Origin: Streptomyces sp. NBC_01571
Lineage (GTDB): Bacteria > Actinomycetota > Actinomycetes > Streptomycetales > Streptomycetaceae
Assembly: GCF_026339875.1 (NCBI RefSeq)
Contig: NZ_JAPEPZ010000002.1
Location: forward strand, 248,001 to 312,000
Length of the DNA: 64,000 nucleotides
Reading direction: 5' to 3'
The notes below the pieces were generated by a model, which was given only the letters and a program-made list of their open reading frames with translations, made no database searches and was not told where the DNA came from. Both the position numbers and the translations under genes were made by a program. Below, in pieces: positions 8,793 to 16,885 of this stretch (its first letter is position 1; the number at the start of each line of letters is the position of its first letter).

Positions 8793-9158
8793 GTGACCAG
8801 CATCCAGGGAACGGACAGGCCGGACCGACTGTCCGTCAAAGAACACACGACCAACGGAATCCGTGTCGTGACGCTGGCCGGTGAGATCGACCACGATGTG
8901 GCGGACGCCCTCCGCGCCATCTTGCTGCCGGCCGACGGCCAGGACCCGCCCCGTACCGCGCTGGACCTCAGCGCCGTGACCTTCATGGACTCCAGCGGAA
9001 TCAACGTCCTCGTCTCCGCCCACCAGGCTGCCGCCGATGCCAACGGCTGGCTGCGCGTCGCCGGCGCTCAGGGACCCGTCCTGCGCGTCATCCAGCTCGT
9101 CGGCCTCGACTCCGTCATCGCCTGCCATCCCACCGTCGAACAGGCCCTGCACAGCTGA
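8793..9158 (+). CDS. STAS-domain anti-sigma factor antagonist
   Basis: 121 residues from GTG 8793, chosen because GAGGAGA ends two bases before it; a longer frame upstream lacks such a site. The fold is an anti-anti-sigma STAS domain with the switch sequence FMDSSGINVL, whose Ser is the usual phosphorylation site for an RsbW-type kinase. It is divergent from such a kinase (8156-8632). It is likely to sequester its partner kinase when dephosphorylated, possibly by the PP2C enzyme at 9616. Confidence 0.9.
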   Translation: MTSIQGTDRPDRLSVKEHTTNGIRVVTLAGEIDHDVADALRAILLPADGQDPPRTALDLSAVTFMDSSGINVLVSAHQAAADANGWLRVAGAQGPVLRVIQLVGLDSVIACHPTVEQALHS

Positions 9159-9265
9159 GCGTCCACCCGCCTCGCGAGCCGACAGCGGGTTAAGGGCGCC
9201 GTCCCCGCGTTGTTCCAGGGCACTGCCGCGGACCGGGTGCGCGCTCGGGACGCCGGGGGCGGGCA

Positions 9266-9619
9266 TCAGCGACGCAGCGACTTGATGGCTTCCTCAATCG
9301 TCGGGGAGAGGCTGAACAGCTGGTCGAGTCCGACGATCTCGAACACGTGGGTGAGATCCGCGCTGAGTCCGGCCAGGGCGAGGGGAGATCCGGCGGCCTG
9401 GGCCCGCTGGTACGCGGTGACCAGGACGGTGAGGCCCGTGGAGTCGCAGTAGGTGAGCCCGCTCAGATCGATCACCGTGCCGTCGGATGTGAAGGCGGCG
9501 TCGTCCACCGCCGCGCGCAGTTCCGTGGCGGTGTGGTAATCGAGTTCACCGGTTGCCGTGAGCACGGTGACCCCGGAGGAATGAGCCTTGGAGGCGGCGA
9601 TAAGGGTGCGCTGGGTCAC
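9266..9619 (-). CDS. STAS-domain anti-sigma factor antagonist, coupled to PP2C gene
   Basis: 117 residues with GTG start at 9619 and AGGAG about 9 bases upstream. The switch motif is YCDSTGLTVLV, with Ser in the phospho-acceptor position. The start codon overlaps the stop codon of the GAF-PP2C gene (GTGA), so the two are translationally coupled. The pair phosphatase plus antagonist is the standard upstream half of a sigma-factor partner switch. It converges on the STAS gene at 8793-9158. Confidence 0.92.
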   Translation of the reverse strand: MTQRTLIAASKAHSSGVTVLTATGELDYHTATELRAAVDDAAFTSDGTVIDLSGLTYCDSTGLTVLVTAYQRAQAAGSPLALAGLSADLTHVFEIVGLDQLFSLSPTIEEAIKSLRR

Positions 9620-10947
9620 TGGAGCTCCTGGGCGGTCGGTTCATTGCGGGGAGGCGGGACGGAGAGGGCCAATAGTGCCGTGTCGTCGGTGACACCTGCG
9701 CCGAGGCCACCAAGAAGCTCATCGATGGCGGTCAGCAGAGCACCGGAACCCGGAGGGCGGATCGCGGAGAGGTGGGCGACCAGTCCCGCTTCTCCGAGCA
9801 TGGCCCTCGTCTCGGTGCGTGCCTCGGTCAGACCGTCCGTGTACAGCAGCAGCGTCTCGCCGGCGGCGAGTCGCAGGGTGGCCGTCACGAAGTGCGGGTC
9901 GGGAAGGAGACCGATGAGGTGGCCTCCCTTGGTGGAGATGGGATGGACGGCCCCGTCCGCGCGCAGGGCGAGCGCCGGCGGGTGGCCTCCGCCGGCCAGC
10001 GTGACGGCGAAGGACCCGTCCGCCTCCGGCTGGAGGACTCCGAATACGGCGGTGCGGTAACGGGGATCATCACCCTGGTATTCGCCCTTGAGGACGGTGT
10101 CGAGATTCGCCAGAACCCCGCACGGATCAGGGTCGTATATGGCCGCGGCACGCAGTGTATATCGGGCCAGGGACGTCAAGGCGGCGGCTTCGGCGCCCTT
10201 TCCGCACACGTCCCCCAGAAAGAAACCCCAGCGTCCGTCGTTGAGGGGGAAGAGGTCGTAGAAATCTCCTCCTACCTCGTCCGGTGAGGCGTTGTGGTAC
10301 GAGGCGGCGACCCCGAGCCCGGGAACTTCCGGCAGGGCGGGCGGGAGCAGCGTGCGCTGGAGGGTGCGGGCCAGGCGTTCGGCGTCCCTGCGCATACGGC
10401 GCTCGGTCGCTACGGTGCCGCTCACCGACAGCCGTAGTTCGAGTTCGTCCACCAGCAGGGTGGACAGGTCCTCGAGAGCGCTCATCTGCCGGTCGGTGGC
10501 CTTCCTGGGCCGGGTGTCCAGCACCTGGATGCTGCCCAGTCGCTCGCCGCCCGCGGTGACGACGGGAGCGGCGACGCAGAATCGTATGCCCAGCTCACCA
10601 TGGATCGGCCGACCGATCACCGTACGGGCACCGGTGGACGTGGCACCGGCTGTGCCGGAGCTGTCGGGGAGGAGCGTGCGGGTCCACAGCTCCGGGGCGC
10701 AGCCGGAGTCGGCCACCGGGTCCGGTCCGTGCGTCGTCCGGAACCACGCACCGTCGGTGCCGGCGACCGCTACCGTTGCCAGGGGCGCGTCGAAGAGGGC
10801 GGCGGCCAGTGAGGCGACCCGGCTGAGGATGCTGTCGACGGCGGCTGCTTCCAGGCCGCCGTAGCGCTGCGTGACGTCCGGGCGCCGGGCTTCGCCCATC
10901 AACGAGGTCATCGCTCGAGGAGGTGGGGCGTCGTCCTGCACAGCCAC
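9616..10947 (-). CDS. GAF-sensor PP2C (SpoIIE-type) serine phosphatase
   Basis: 443 residues. The GTG at 10947 was chosen because AGGAG lies 6 bases before it; the open frame extends upstream without support. Residues 25-175 are a GAF-like sensor domain, and residues 200-435 are a SpoIIE/RsbU phosphatase. Diagnostic runs are LQRTLLPP at the domain start, EVGGDFYDLF and GDVCGKGAEAAAL (metal-binding Asp), then LLLYTDGLTEAR and VTDDTALL. It should dephosphorylate a phospho-STAS protein, most simply the coupled one at 9266. The signal bound by the GAF domain is unknown. It diverges from the hybrid kinase at 11150. Confidence 0.92.
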   Translation of the reverse strand: MAVQDDAPPPRAMTSLMGEARRPDVTQRYGGLEAAAVDSILSRVASLAAALFDAPLATVAVAGTDGAWFRTTHGPDPVADSGCAPELWTRTLLPDSSGTAGATSTGARTVIGRPIHGELGIRFCVAAPVVTAGGERLGSIQVLDTRPRKATDRQMSALEDLSTLLVDELELRLSVSGTVATERRMRRDAERLARTLQRTLLPPALPEVPGLGVAASYHNASPDEVGGDFYDLFPLNDGRWGFFLGDVCGKGAEAAALTSLARYTLRAAAIYDPDPCGVLANLDTVLKGEYQGDDPRYRTAVFGVLQPEADGSFAVTLAGGGHPPALALRADGAVHPISTKGGHLIGLLPDPHFVTATLRLAAGETLLLYTDGLTEARTETRAMLGEAGLVAHLSAIRPPGSGALLTAIDELLGGLGAGVTDDTALLALSVPPPRNEPTAQELQ

Positions 10948-11149
10948 CGCCGACTCCTGTTCGTCCCCCCACCCCCATGGTGAGAGTGGCTGTCCTATCC
11001 TACGGATCGCGCCACCGCACCACGGCCGTGGTGGCGACTCCCGGGGGACGCCGAGCGGTCGGGCGGGGCGAGGGCGGCGCGGTCGTGAGGGCTCTTTGGA
11101 CGTGTACCGCGCTTGACGGTGTCGGCAGACAGGAACGAGGGGATGTCGA

Positions 11150-14100
11150 GTGGGCACCGAGAAGCCCGAGCCTGAGGCACGACCGGCGGCGGGCATCGAT
11201 GTCTTCGCCGCCGACAGCGAGGTCGGGCGTGACCTCGCCTCGGTGGACTGGGAGGCGACGCCGCTCGGATCACCGTCCGGCTGGCCGCAGAGCCTGCAGA
11301 CGGCGGTGAGCATTCTCCTGTCCTCACGGTTCCCCATGTGGATGGCGTGGGGCCCGGAGCTGACGTTCTTCTGCAACGCCGCGTACCGGAGCGACACCCT
11401 GGGCGGGAAGTACCCGTGGGCCCTGGGACGGTCGGCGCGCGAGGTCTGGGCGGAGATCTGGCCGGACATCGGCCCGCGGATCGACACGGTGATGACCACG
11501 AGCCGGGCGACCTGGGACGAGGCGCTCCTGCTGTTCGTGGAGCGCTCGGGTTTCCCCGAGGAGTCGTACCACACCTTCTCCTACAGTCCCCTGCACAATG
11601 ACGACGGCCGCGTGGTCGGCATGCTGTGCGTGGTCAGCGAGGACACGGAGCGGGTCATCGGCGAGCGACGGATGGCCACACTGCGTGATCTCGGATCCGA
11701 TCCGAGCGTGGTGCGTACCGAGAAGGAGATGCTGGCTTTCGCCGGCCGGCAGCTGGAGCACAATCCGCAGGATCTTCCCTTCACCCTGACGTACATCTTC
11801 GAGGAGGACGGCTCCGCCCGGCTGGCGGCCTCGACCGGGGTGAGCGCGGGAGATCCCGTGGCTCCGCGGACGCTGCCCGCCGACGGCGCCGGGACGGTGT
11901 GGCCCGTCACCGAGCTGCTCCAGGGCGAAGCGGTGCTGATGGATCTGGATGGCGTTCCGGCCTCGGCGCTGCCCGCCGGAAGCTGGCAGGAGCCCCCGAC
12001 ACAGGCCCTGGTGGTGCCGCTGTTGCAGCCCGGCAGCGCTCCGTACGGATTCCTCGTGTCGGCGCTGAACCGCTACCGGCCACTGGACGGCGGTTACCGG
12101 GGCTTCGTCGAGCTGGCCGCGGGACACATCGCGGCGGGTATCGCCAGCGCGCGCAGCTACCAGGCGCAGCAGCGGCGTGCGGAAGTGCTCGCGGAGCTGG
12201 ACCGGGCCAAGACCACGTTCTTCTCCAACATCAGCCACGAGTTCCGCACCCCCCTCACCCTGATCATGGGCCCGGTGCAGGAACTGCGCGGCCGGCTGGC
12301 CCAGTCGGATCCGCAGGTCCGGGCGGAGCTGGACGTCATCCATCGCAACGGGCTGCGGCTCGGCAAGCTGGTCAACAGCCTGCTGGACTTCTCGCGCATC
12401 GAGGCCGGCCGGATGCAGGCCCAGTACGAGCCGGTGGATCTGGCCTCGCTCACCGCCGAGCTCTCCAGCGTCTTCCGCTCGGCCGTCGAGAAGGCGGGGC
12501 TGACCTTCACGGTCGACTGCCCGACGCTCGACAACCCGGTGTACGTCGACCGCGGGCTGTGGGAGAAGGTGATCCTCAACCTCCTGAGCAATGCCCTGAA
12601 GTTCACCTTCAGCGGTTCCATCGCTGTGGGGCTGCGCAGCGACGGCCGCGAGGCGGTGGTGACCGTCACGGACACCGGTATCGGTGTCCCGGCCCACGAG
12701 ATGCCGCGCCTGTTCGAACGTTTCCACCGCATCGAGAACGCCCGGTCCCGCTCCGACGAGGGCAGCGGCATCGGTCTCGCCCTCGTGGAGGAACTCGTCA
12801 CCCTGCACGGAGGCACGATCACCGCGTCCAGCGCCGAGGGCGAGGGCACCCGCTTCACCATTCGTCTGCCCTTCGGTACCGCGCATCTGCCGCCCGACAG
12901 TCTGGTCTCCGGCACCCGACGGGACGCGATACCCGCCGCGGCCGCGCCGTATGTGGAGGAAGCCCTGCGCTGGCTGCCCGGGGAGCGGACGGACGCGGTC
13001 CCCCAGGGCGTCAAGGACCCGTCGGTCGACACGTCCTCCGTCGAACCGGTCGCGGCCGCCAGGGTTCTGATCGCCGACGACAACGCCGACATGCGTGAGT
13101 ACCTCACCAGGCTGCTGACCGGAGCCGGGTACGAAGTGGCCACGGTCACCGACGGCGTGGAGGCTCTGTCGGCCGTGCGCGCGCAGCCGCCGGATCTCGT
13201 CGTCAGCGACGTCATGATGCCCCGCATGGACGGACTCGCCCTCGTCACGGCACTGCGTGCCGAGGCGCGGACCGCGGCCGTCCCCGTCCTCCTGCTGTCC
13301 GCCCGCGCGGGCGAGGAAGCGTCCATCGAGGGACTGCAGGCGGGCGCTGACGACTATCTCGTCAAGCCCTTCGCCGCGGCCGAACTCCTCGCCCGGGTGC
13401 GCGCCAACCTGGACCTCTCGCGGCTGCGCAACCACCATGCCCGCTGGCGCACCGCGCTCGTCGACTCCCTGCAGGAGGCGTTCTTCGTCTGCGACGAGGA
13501 CGGCGCGGTCATCGAGATCAACACCGCGTTCACCGACATCCTCGGATACGGGCCCGAGGGGCTGCCCTACGCGCCCGTCCACCCCTGGTGGCCGGACGCC
13601 GAAGCGGACGCCGACGCCCACCAGCAGGTCGCCGAGGCCTTCTCCGGTCTGCTGGCCAACAGCCGGGGCAGCTACACCATCCCCGTCACGCACCGCGACG
13701 GACACCGGCTGTGGGCGAGTGCCTCCTTCAACCAGGCGCAGGACCCCGACACCGGACGCACCGTCACCGTGGGAACCTTCCGGGACGCCACCGCGGAGCA
13801 CTACGCGATCCAGCGAGAGACCGCTCTGGCCGCTCTCAGCATGCGTCTTTCCCAGGCCACCAGCCTTCCGCAGGCCCTGGCAGGAGCCCTGCAGGAGTTG
13901 GAGACCCTGTGGCGCGCCCAGCGCGTCGTCGCCGTGGTGTTCTCCGCGGACCAGGGGCCTCAACTGAGCGGCTCGGACGCATCATTGGCCTGGAGCACCC
14001 TGGACGAGGACCGGCGTGCGGCGCTGACCGCGCTGCGGGACGGGCCGACGCTGACACCGCTCGCCGACGCCACCGGGGCCGGTATCACCCTGGAACACCC

Positions 14101-15310
14101 TGACGGTCCCCTGGTCATCTGGCTCGACCTGCACCGGCACCGGCCGTTCACGGACCAGGACCAGCTCCTGCTGTCGCTGCTCGGCGGGCACCTGTCCCAG
14201 AGTCTCGCCCGCGCCCACCAGATCGATCAGCAGCGGGAGACCGCTCTGGCTCTGCAACGGGCCATCCTCGGCCCGTCCAAGCTGCCCGAGGGCTTCGCCG
14301 TCCGCTACGAGCCCGCCGCCCGCCCCTTGGAGGTAGGAGGCGACTGGTACGACACCATCACCCTGCCCAACGGCCGGATCGGCATCGTGGTCGGCGACTG
14401 TGTGGGCCGTGGTCTGGAAGCCGCCACCGTGATGGGTCAACTGCGCAGCGCCTGCCGGGCCCTGCTGCTCCAGGACTCGGATCCCGGCCGGACCCTGATG
14501 GCGCTGGACCACTTCGCGGCCGGCGTACAGGGCGCCCTGTGCACCACCGTCTTCTGCGGAGTGCTGGACCCGGAGACGGGTCACCTCACCTACTCCAGCG
14601 CCGGACATCCGCCCGGCATCCTGGCCCACCCCGACGGCACCACCCAACTCCTCGACGGCGGTCGGTACGCTCCGCTCGCCGTACGCCCCGGTGCCCAGCG
14701 GCCGCAGGCGGAGTGCACCGTGCCCGCCCGCGCCACCCTGCTGCTGTACACCGACGGCCTCGTCGAACGCCGTCGGCGCCCGCTGACCACCGGCATCGAC
14801 CAGGCGGGAGAAGCCGTCCAGGACGGCCGGGAGACCGCGGTCGACGAGCTGGCCACCCAGGTCATGACACGCCTCGCCCCGGCGAACGGCTACGACGACG
14901 ACGTCGCTCTCCTGCTCTACCGTCACCCCGCGCCCCTGGAGTTGACGTTCCCGGCCGAGTCGGAGCAACTCGCCCCGGTGCGCAGGGCGTTGCGGACCTG
15001 GTTGGCCAAGTGCGACCTCCCGCCCCACACGGCACAGAGGGTGCTGGTCGCCGCGGGGGAAGCCTGCGCGAACGCCATTGAGCACGGTCACCGTCACGCC
15101 CCGGGGCAGACCGTGCGGTTGCGCGCGGAAGCCCTCGTGGGCAACCTGCGGCTGACGGTTGCCGACACCGGACGCTGGAAGACTCCTCAACCCGAGGCCA
15201 ACGCGCACCGCGGCCGTGGAGTGGCCCTGATGCGAGCGATGATGCAACAGGTCACCATCACCCCTGGACCAGTCGGCACCACTGTCGACATGCACACGAG
15301 GATCTCCTGA
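11150..15310 (+). CDS. Hybrid signalling protein: PAS, GAF, histidine kinase, receiver, PAS, GAF, PP2C phosphatase, GHKL kinase
   Basis: 1386 residues; GTG start at 11150 with GAGGGG about 7 bases upstream. Order of parts: PAS-like 1-190; GAF-like 190-330; HisKA with His363 in SHEFRTPLT; HATPase 455-570 (NLLSNALKF, DTGIGVP, SGIGLAL); receiver 640-755 with Asp687 in VVSDVMMPRMDG and the conserved KPF; PAS 765-885; GAF 900-1030; SpoIIE phosphatase 1040-1240 (EVGGDWYDTI, GDCVGRGLEAA, LLLYTDGLVE, DDDVALL); and an RsbW-like GHKL domain 1260-1385 (EACANAIEHGH, HRGRGVALMRAM). It thus combines two-component phosphorelay and serine partner-switch enzymes, both kinase and phosphatase, in one cytoplasmic chain. 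No membrane segment is visible. Its stop overlaps the start of a small STAS gene (ATGA), the likely substrate. Confidence 0.93.
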   Translation: MGTEKPEPEARPAAGIDVFAADSEVGRDLASVDWEATPLGSPSGWPQSLQTAVSILLSSRFPMWMAWGPELTFFCNAAYRSDTLGGKYPWALGRSAREVWAEIWPDIGPRIDTVMTTSRATWDEALLLFVERSGFPEESYHTFSYSPLHNDDGRVVGMLCVVSEDTERVIGERRMATLRDLGSDPSVVRTEKEMLAFAGRQLEHNPQDLPFTLTYIFEEDGSARLAASTGVSAGDPVAPRTLPADGAGTVWPVTELLQGEAVLMDLDGVPASALPAGSWQEPPTQALVVPLLQPGSAPYGFLVSALNRYRPLDGGYRGFVELAAGHIAAGIASARSYQAQQRRAEVLAELDRAKTTFFSNISHEFRTPLTLIMGPVQELRGRLAQSDPQVRAELDVIHRNGLRLGKLVNSLLDFSRIEAGRMQAQYEPVDLASLTAELSSVFRSAVEKAGLTFTVDCPTLDNPVYVDRGLWEKVILNLLSNALKFTFSGSIAVGLRSDGREAVVTVTDTGIGVPAHEMPRLFERFHRIENARSRSDEGSGIGLALVEELVTLHGGTITASSAEGEGTRFTIRLPFGTAHLPPDSLVSGTRRDAIPAAAAPYVEEALRWLPGERTDAVPQGVKDPSVDTSSVEPVAAARVLIADDNADMREYLTRLLTGAGYEVATVTDGVEALSAVRAQPPDLVVSDVMMPRMDGLALVTALRAEARTAAVPVLLLSARAGEEASIEGLQAGADDYLVKPFAAAELLARVRANLDLSRLRNHHARWRTALVDSLQEAFFVCDEDGAVIEINTAFTDILGYGPEGLPYAPVHPWWPDAEADADAHQQVAEAFSGLLANSRGSYTIPVTHRDGHRLWASASFNQAQDPDTGRTVTVGTFRDATAEHYAIQRETALAALSMRLSQATSLPQALAGALQELETLWRAQRVVAVVFSADQGPQLSGSDASLAWSTLDEDRRAALTALRDGPTLTPLADATGAGITLEHPDGPLVIWLDLHRHRPFTDQDQLLLSLLGGHLSQSLARAHQIDQQRETALALQRAILGPSKLPEGFAVRYEPAARPLEVGGDWYDTITLPNGRIGIVVGDCVGRGLEAATVMGQLRSACRALLLQDSDPGRTLMALDHFAAGVQGALCTTVFCGVLDPETGHLTYSSAGHPPGILAHPDGTTQLLDGGRYAPLAVRPGAQRPQAECTVPARATLLLYTDGLVERRRRPLTTGIDQAGEAVQDGRETAVDELATQVMTRLAPANGYDDDVALLLYRHPAPLELTFPAESEQLAPVRRALRTWLAKCDLPPHTAQRVLVAAGEACANAIEHGHRHAPGQTVRLRAEALVGNLRLTVADTGRWKTPQPEANAHRGRGVALMRAMMQQVTITPGPVGTTVDMHTRIS

Positions 15311-15597
15311 TGACCACACCCCTCACCCTCACCCCAGGGCACCGGCCGGACGGAACCGCGTTCCTCAAGGCCACCGGCGAGATCGACATGAGCAACACCG
15401 ACGCGCTCGCCTCCGCACTGGAGAACATGCCGGGGCGTGTCGTCATCGACCTCACCGAGATCGACTATCTCGACAGCGCCGGGCTGAGCGTCCTGTTCGC
15501 CCACGCGGACCGCATCGAGCTCATCACCGCCCCGCTGCTCACTCCCGTCCTGATGTTCTCCGGACTCGCCGACCTCACCACCGTCCAGGAGGCGTGA
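15310..15597 (+). CDS. Short STAS-domain protein, partner of the hybrid kinase/phosphatase
   Basis: 95 residues, overlapping the preceding gene by ATGA, so translation is coupled. It has the STAS switch YLDSAGLSVLF with a Ser acceptor and the GEIDMSN strand typical of RsbV-type antagonists. It is shorter than the usual 105-120 residues, mostly in the last helix. The upstream protein carries both an RsbW-like kinase and a PP2C domain and could therefore set its phosphorylation state alone. Confidence 0.9.
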   Translation: MTTPLTLTPGHRPDGTAFLKATGEIDMSNTDALASALENMPGRVVIDLTEIDYLDSAGLSVLFAHADRIELITAPLLTPVLMFSGLADLTTVQEA

Positions 15598-15670
15598 CCT
15601 CATCCGGCAGCATGGGCGGCGGGCGCCGCTCAGGCGTGTGCGCAGGCCGTGCGACGCGGTCCCCGTGTCA

Positions 15671-16015
15671 CTACCGCTTCGTTCGGAGGCGCAGGTCGAC
15701 CTCCTTCTCCTGGTCTCCCGACGCCGTGCCCTCCTCGTCCACGGCGAAGGCCGCTCTCAGGGCTTCGCAGAGCTGGTCCACGGCGACATAGCCGCCCTGC
15801 AGGGTGGCGGTGAGCGAGCCCTCCAGCCGGGCCGGCCCGGTGGGTATGCGCTCCTGCGTCGGCACGAACTGCGCCGTCCATACGGCGGGGTGGTCCCCCG
15901 GCTGCTCCTGGGGCACGGCGTCCGGGGGCCGGTCGACGGGGAACGCCGTCCGCAGGACGTCGAAGACGGTGGCCGCGTCCTCCTTGGACGCTCCGGTGAG
16001 GGACACAGTGACCAT
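15671..16015 (-). CDS. Conserved-looking small protein of unknown function
   Basis: 114 residues; ATG 16015 with AAGGAG 9 bases upstream. The first 25 residues predict a beta strand and an amphipathic helix (VTVSLTGASKEDAATVFDVL). A second similar unit follows (LEGSLTATLQGGYVAVDQLCEALRAAF), so the protein may be two alpha/beta repeats. The C-terminus is highly charged. No family is recognised. The gene lies downstream of the disordered protein at 16139-16399 on the same strand, with 123 bases between them, and may be co-expressed with it. Confidence 0.6.
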   Translation of the reverse strand: MVTVSLTGASKEDAATVFDVLRTAFPVDRPPDAVPQEQPGDHPAVWTAQFVPTQERIPTGPARLEGSLTATLQGGYVAVDQLCEALRAAFAVDEEGTASGDQEKEVDLRLRTKR

Positions 16016-16138
16016 CGGGGTCACACTCCTTTCTGCTGAGGGTCGACGACACGCTTCGGATCCTCGGCGGAGGCGTCGGCCGCCGCGAAGACCCCGTGGC
16101 GGCTGCACCCGCCGGAACTCCCGCCCCGCGGGGGGCGG

Positions 16139-16399
16139 TCAGGCGGGCGGTTCGTCGGGCACGGGATGCGCCGGGCGTTCGCTGCCGGAGTGCGACGCGC
16201 CCCTGCGGCCGGTCCCGGCCTCGTCCGTATCGGGAATCTCAGGATCGGGCTCCTGGTCGGCGGCGGCCCGCGTCGGGACACCGACGACGTCCCAGGGGTC
16301 CTCGTCGGAGGTGGCCTGCTGATCGGGCAGGTCCCTCGGGATCGGCTTCGACGACGGTGCCCCACCGTTCCCAGGGGCTTCCACGCGGCGTTCACTCAT
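16139..16399 (-). CDS. Small disordered acidic protein, unknown function
   Basis: 86 residues, rich in Pro, Asp, Glu, Gly and Ser, with no predicted globular core. The ATG at 16399 has AGGAAGTGA about 8 bases upstream. A sigma-B-like promoter lies 42 bases before the start. Such short hydrophilic proteins are common in Streptomyces stress regulons, but no function is known. Confidence 0.55.
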   Translation of the reverse strand: MSERRVEAPGNGGAPSSKPIPRDLPDQQATSDEDPWDVVGVPTRAAADQEPDPEIPDTDEAGTGRRGASHSGSERPAHPVPDEPPA

Positions 16400-16440
16400 G
16401 GCGTTCTCACTTCCTGGCGCAGGGATGGCATGGGACGCAG

Positions 16441-16465
16441 GTACCCCTGCGGCCGGCGATGATGC
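16441..16465 (-). promoter_or_regulatory. Sigma-B-group promoter candidate
   Basis: On the minus strand GCAT, 15 bases, then GGGTAC, which fits GNNT-N14-16-GGGTAY. It is 42 bases upstream of the start codon at 16399. The first box is degenerate, so support rests mainly on the GGGTAC. Confidence 0.4.
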
Positions 16466-16778
16466 CGCAACCGGGTCGCCCCGGGGCTGGTCACCTGCTC
16501 TGCCGCCCGGAGCTCATCCGCACCCGGACGGTGTGCCGGCCGGAGGTGCCCGGTGTAAAGGACGGCCGCCGCAAGAAAGTGACCCCAGCGTCCGCACCCG
16601 CCCAACGAGGGGGCCGAGGCCGCACATCGCGGCCTCGCTCGTGCGGACCGGCCGGGCGCCTCGTTCGCCGCGTCGCGACGGGTTCTCGGGGGCGCGACAG
16701 GTCCCCCTTGCATCAATCGCCGCAAAGCAACACGTTCAGACACGACAATGAGCCAGGAAAAAAGAAAAGCGACAAATA

Positions 16779-16807
16779 TTGACGCTATCAACCAGCGCGC
16801 GTAGCTT
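16779..16807 (+). promoter_or_regulatory. Vegetative-type promoter for the arabinofuranosidase gene
   Basis: TTGACG and TAGCTT are separated by exactly 17 bases, matching the HrdB-type consensus. Predicted transcription start is about 16814, giving a leader of about 70 bases before ATG 16886. Confidence 0.55.
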
Positions 16808-16885
16808 CCGACGCAGTCGCCAGGCAGCGTCAACTCAGCTGCCCCAAGGGCGAGTTGTAGCTCCATCCCCCCATTGGGAGCACCT

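Larger units (their letters stand above)
16400..16885. other. Divergent promoter region
   Basis: A 486-base stretch between the small acidic protein gene (minus) and the arabinofuranosidase gene (plus). It contains the sigma-B-like site at 16441-16465 and a vegetative-type promoter at 16779-16807. I see no additional gene. Confidence 0.55.

Noticed and set aside
11324..13963. Long minus-strand open frame opposite the hybrid kinase
   Set aside because: No recognisable domain, composition typical of antisense reading, and the plus strand encodes a complete multidomain protein.
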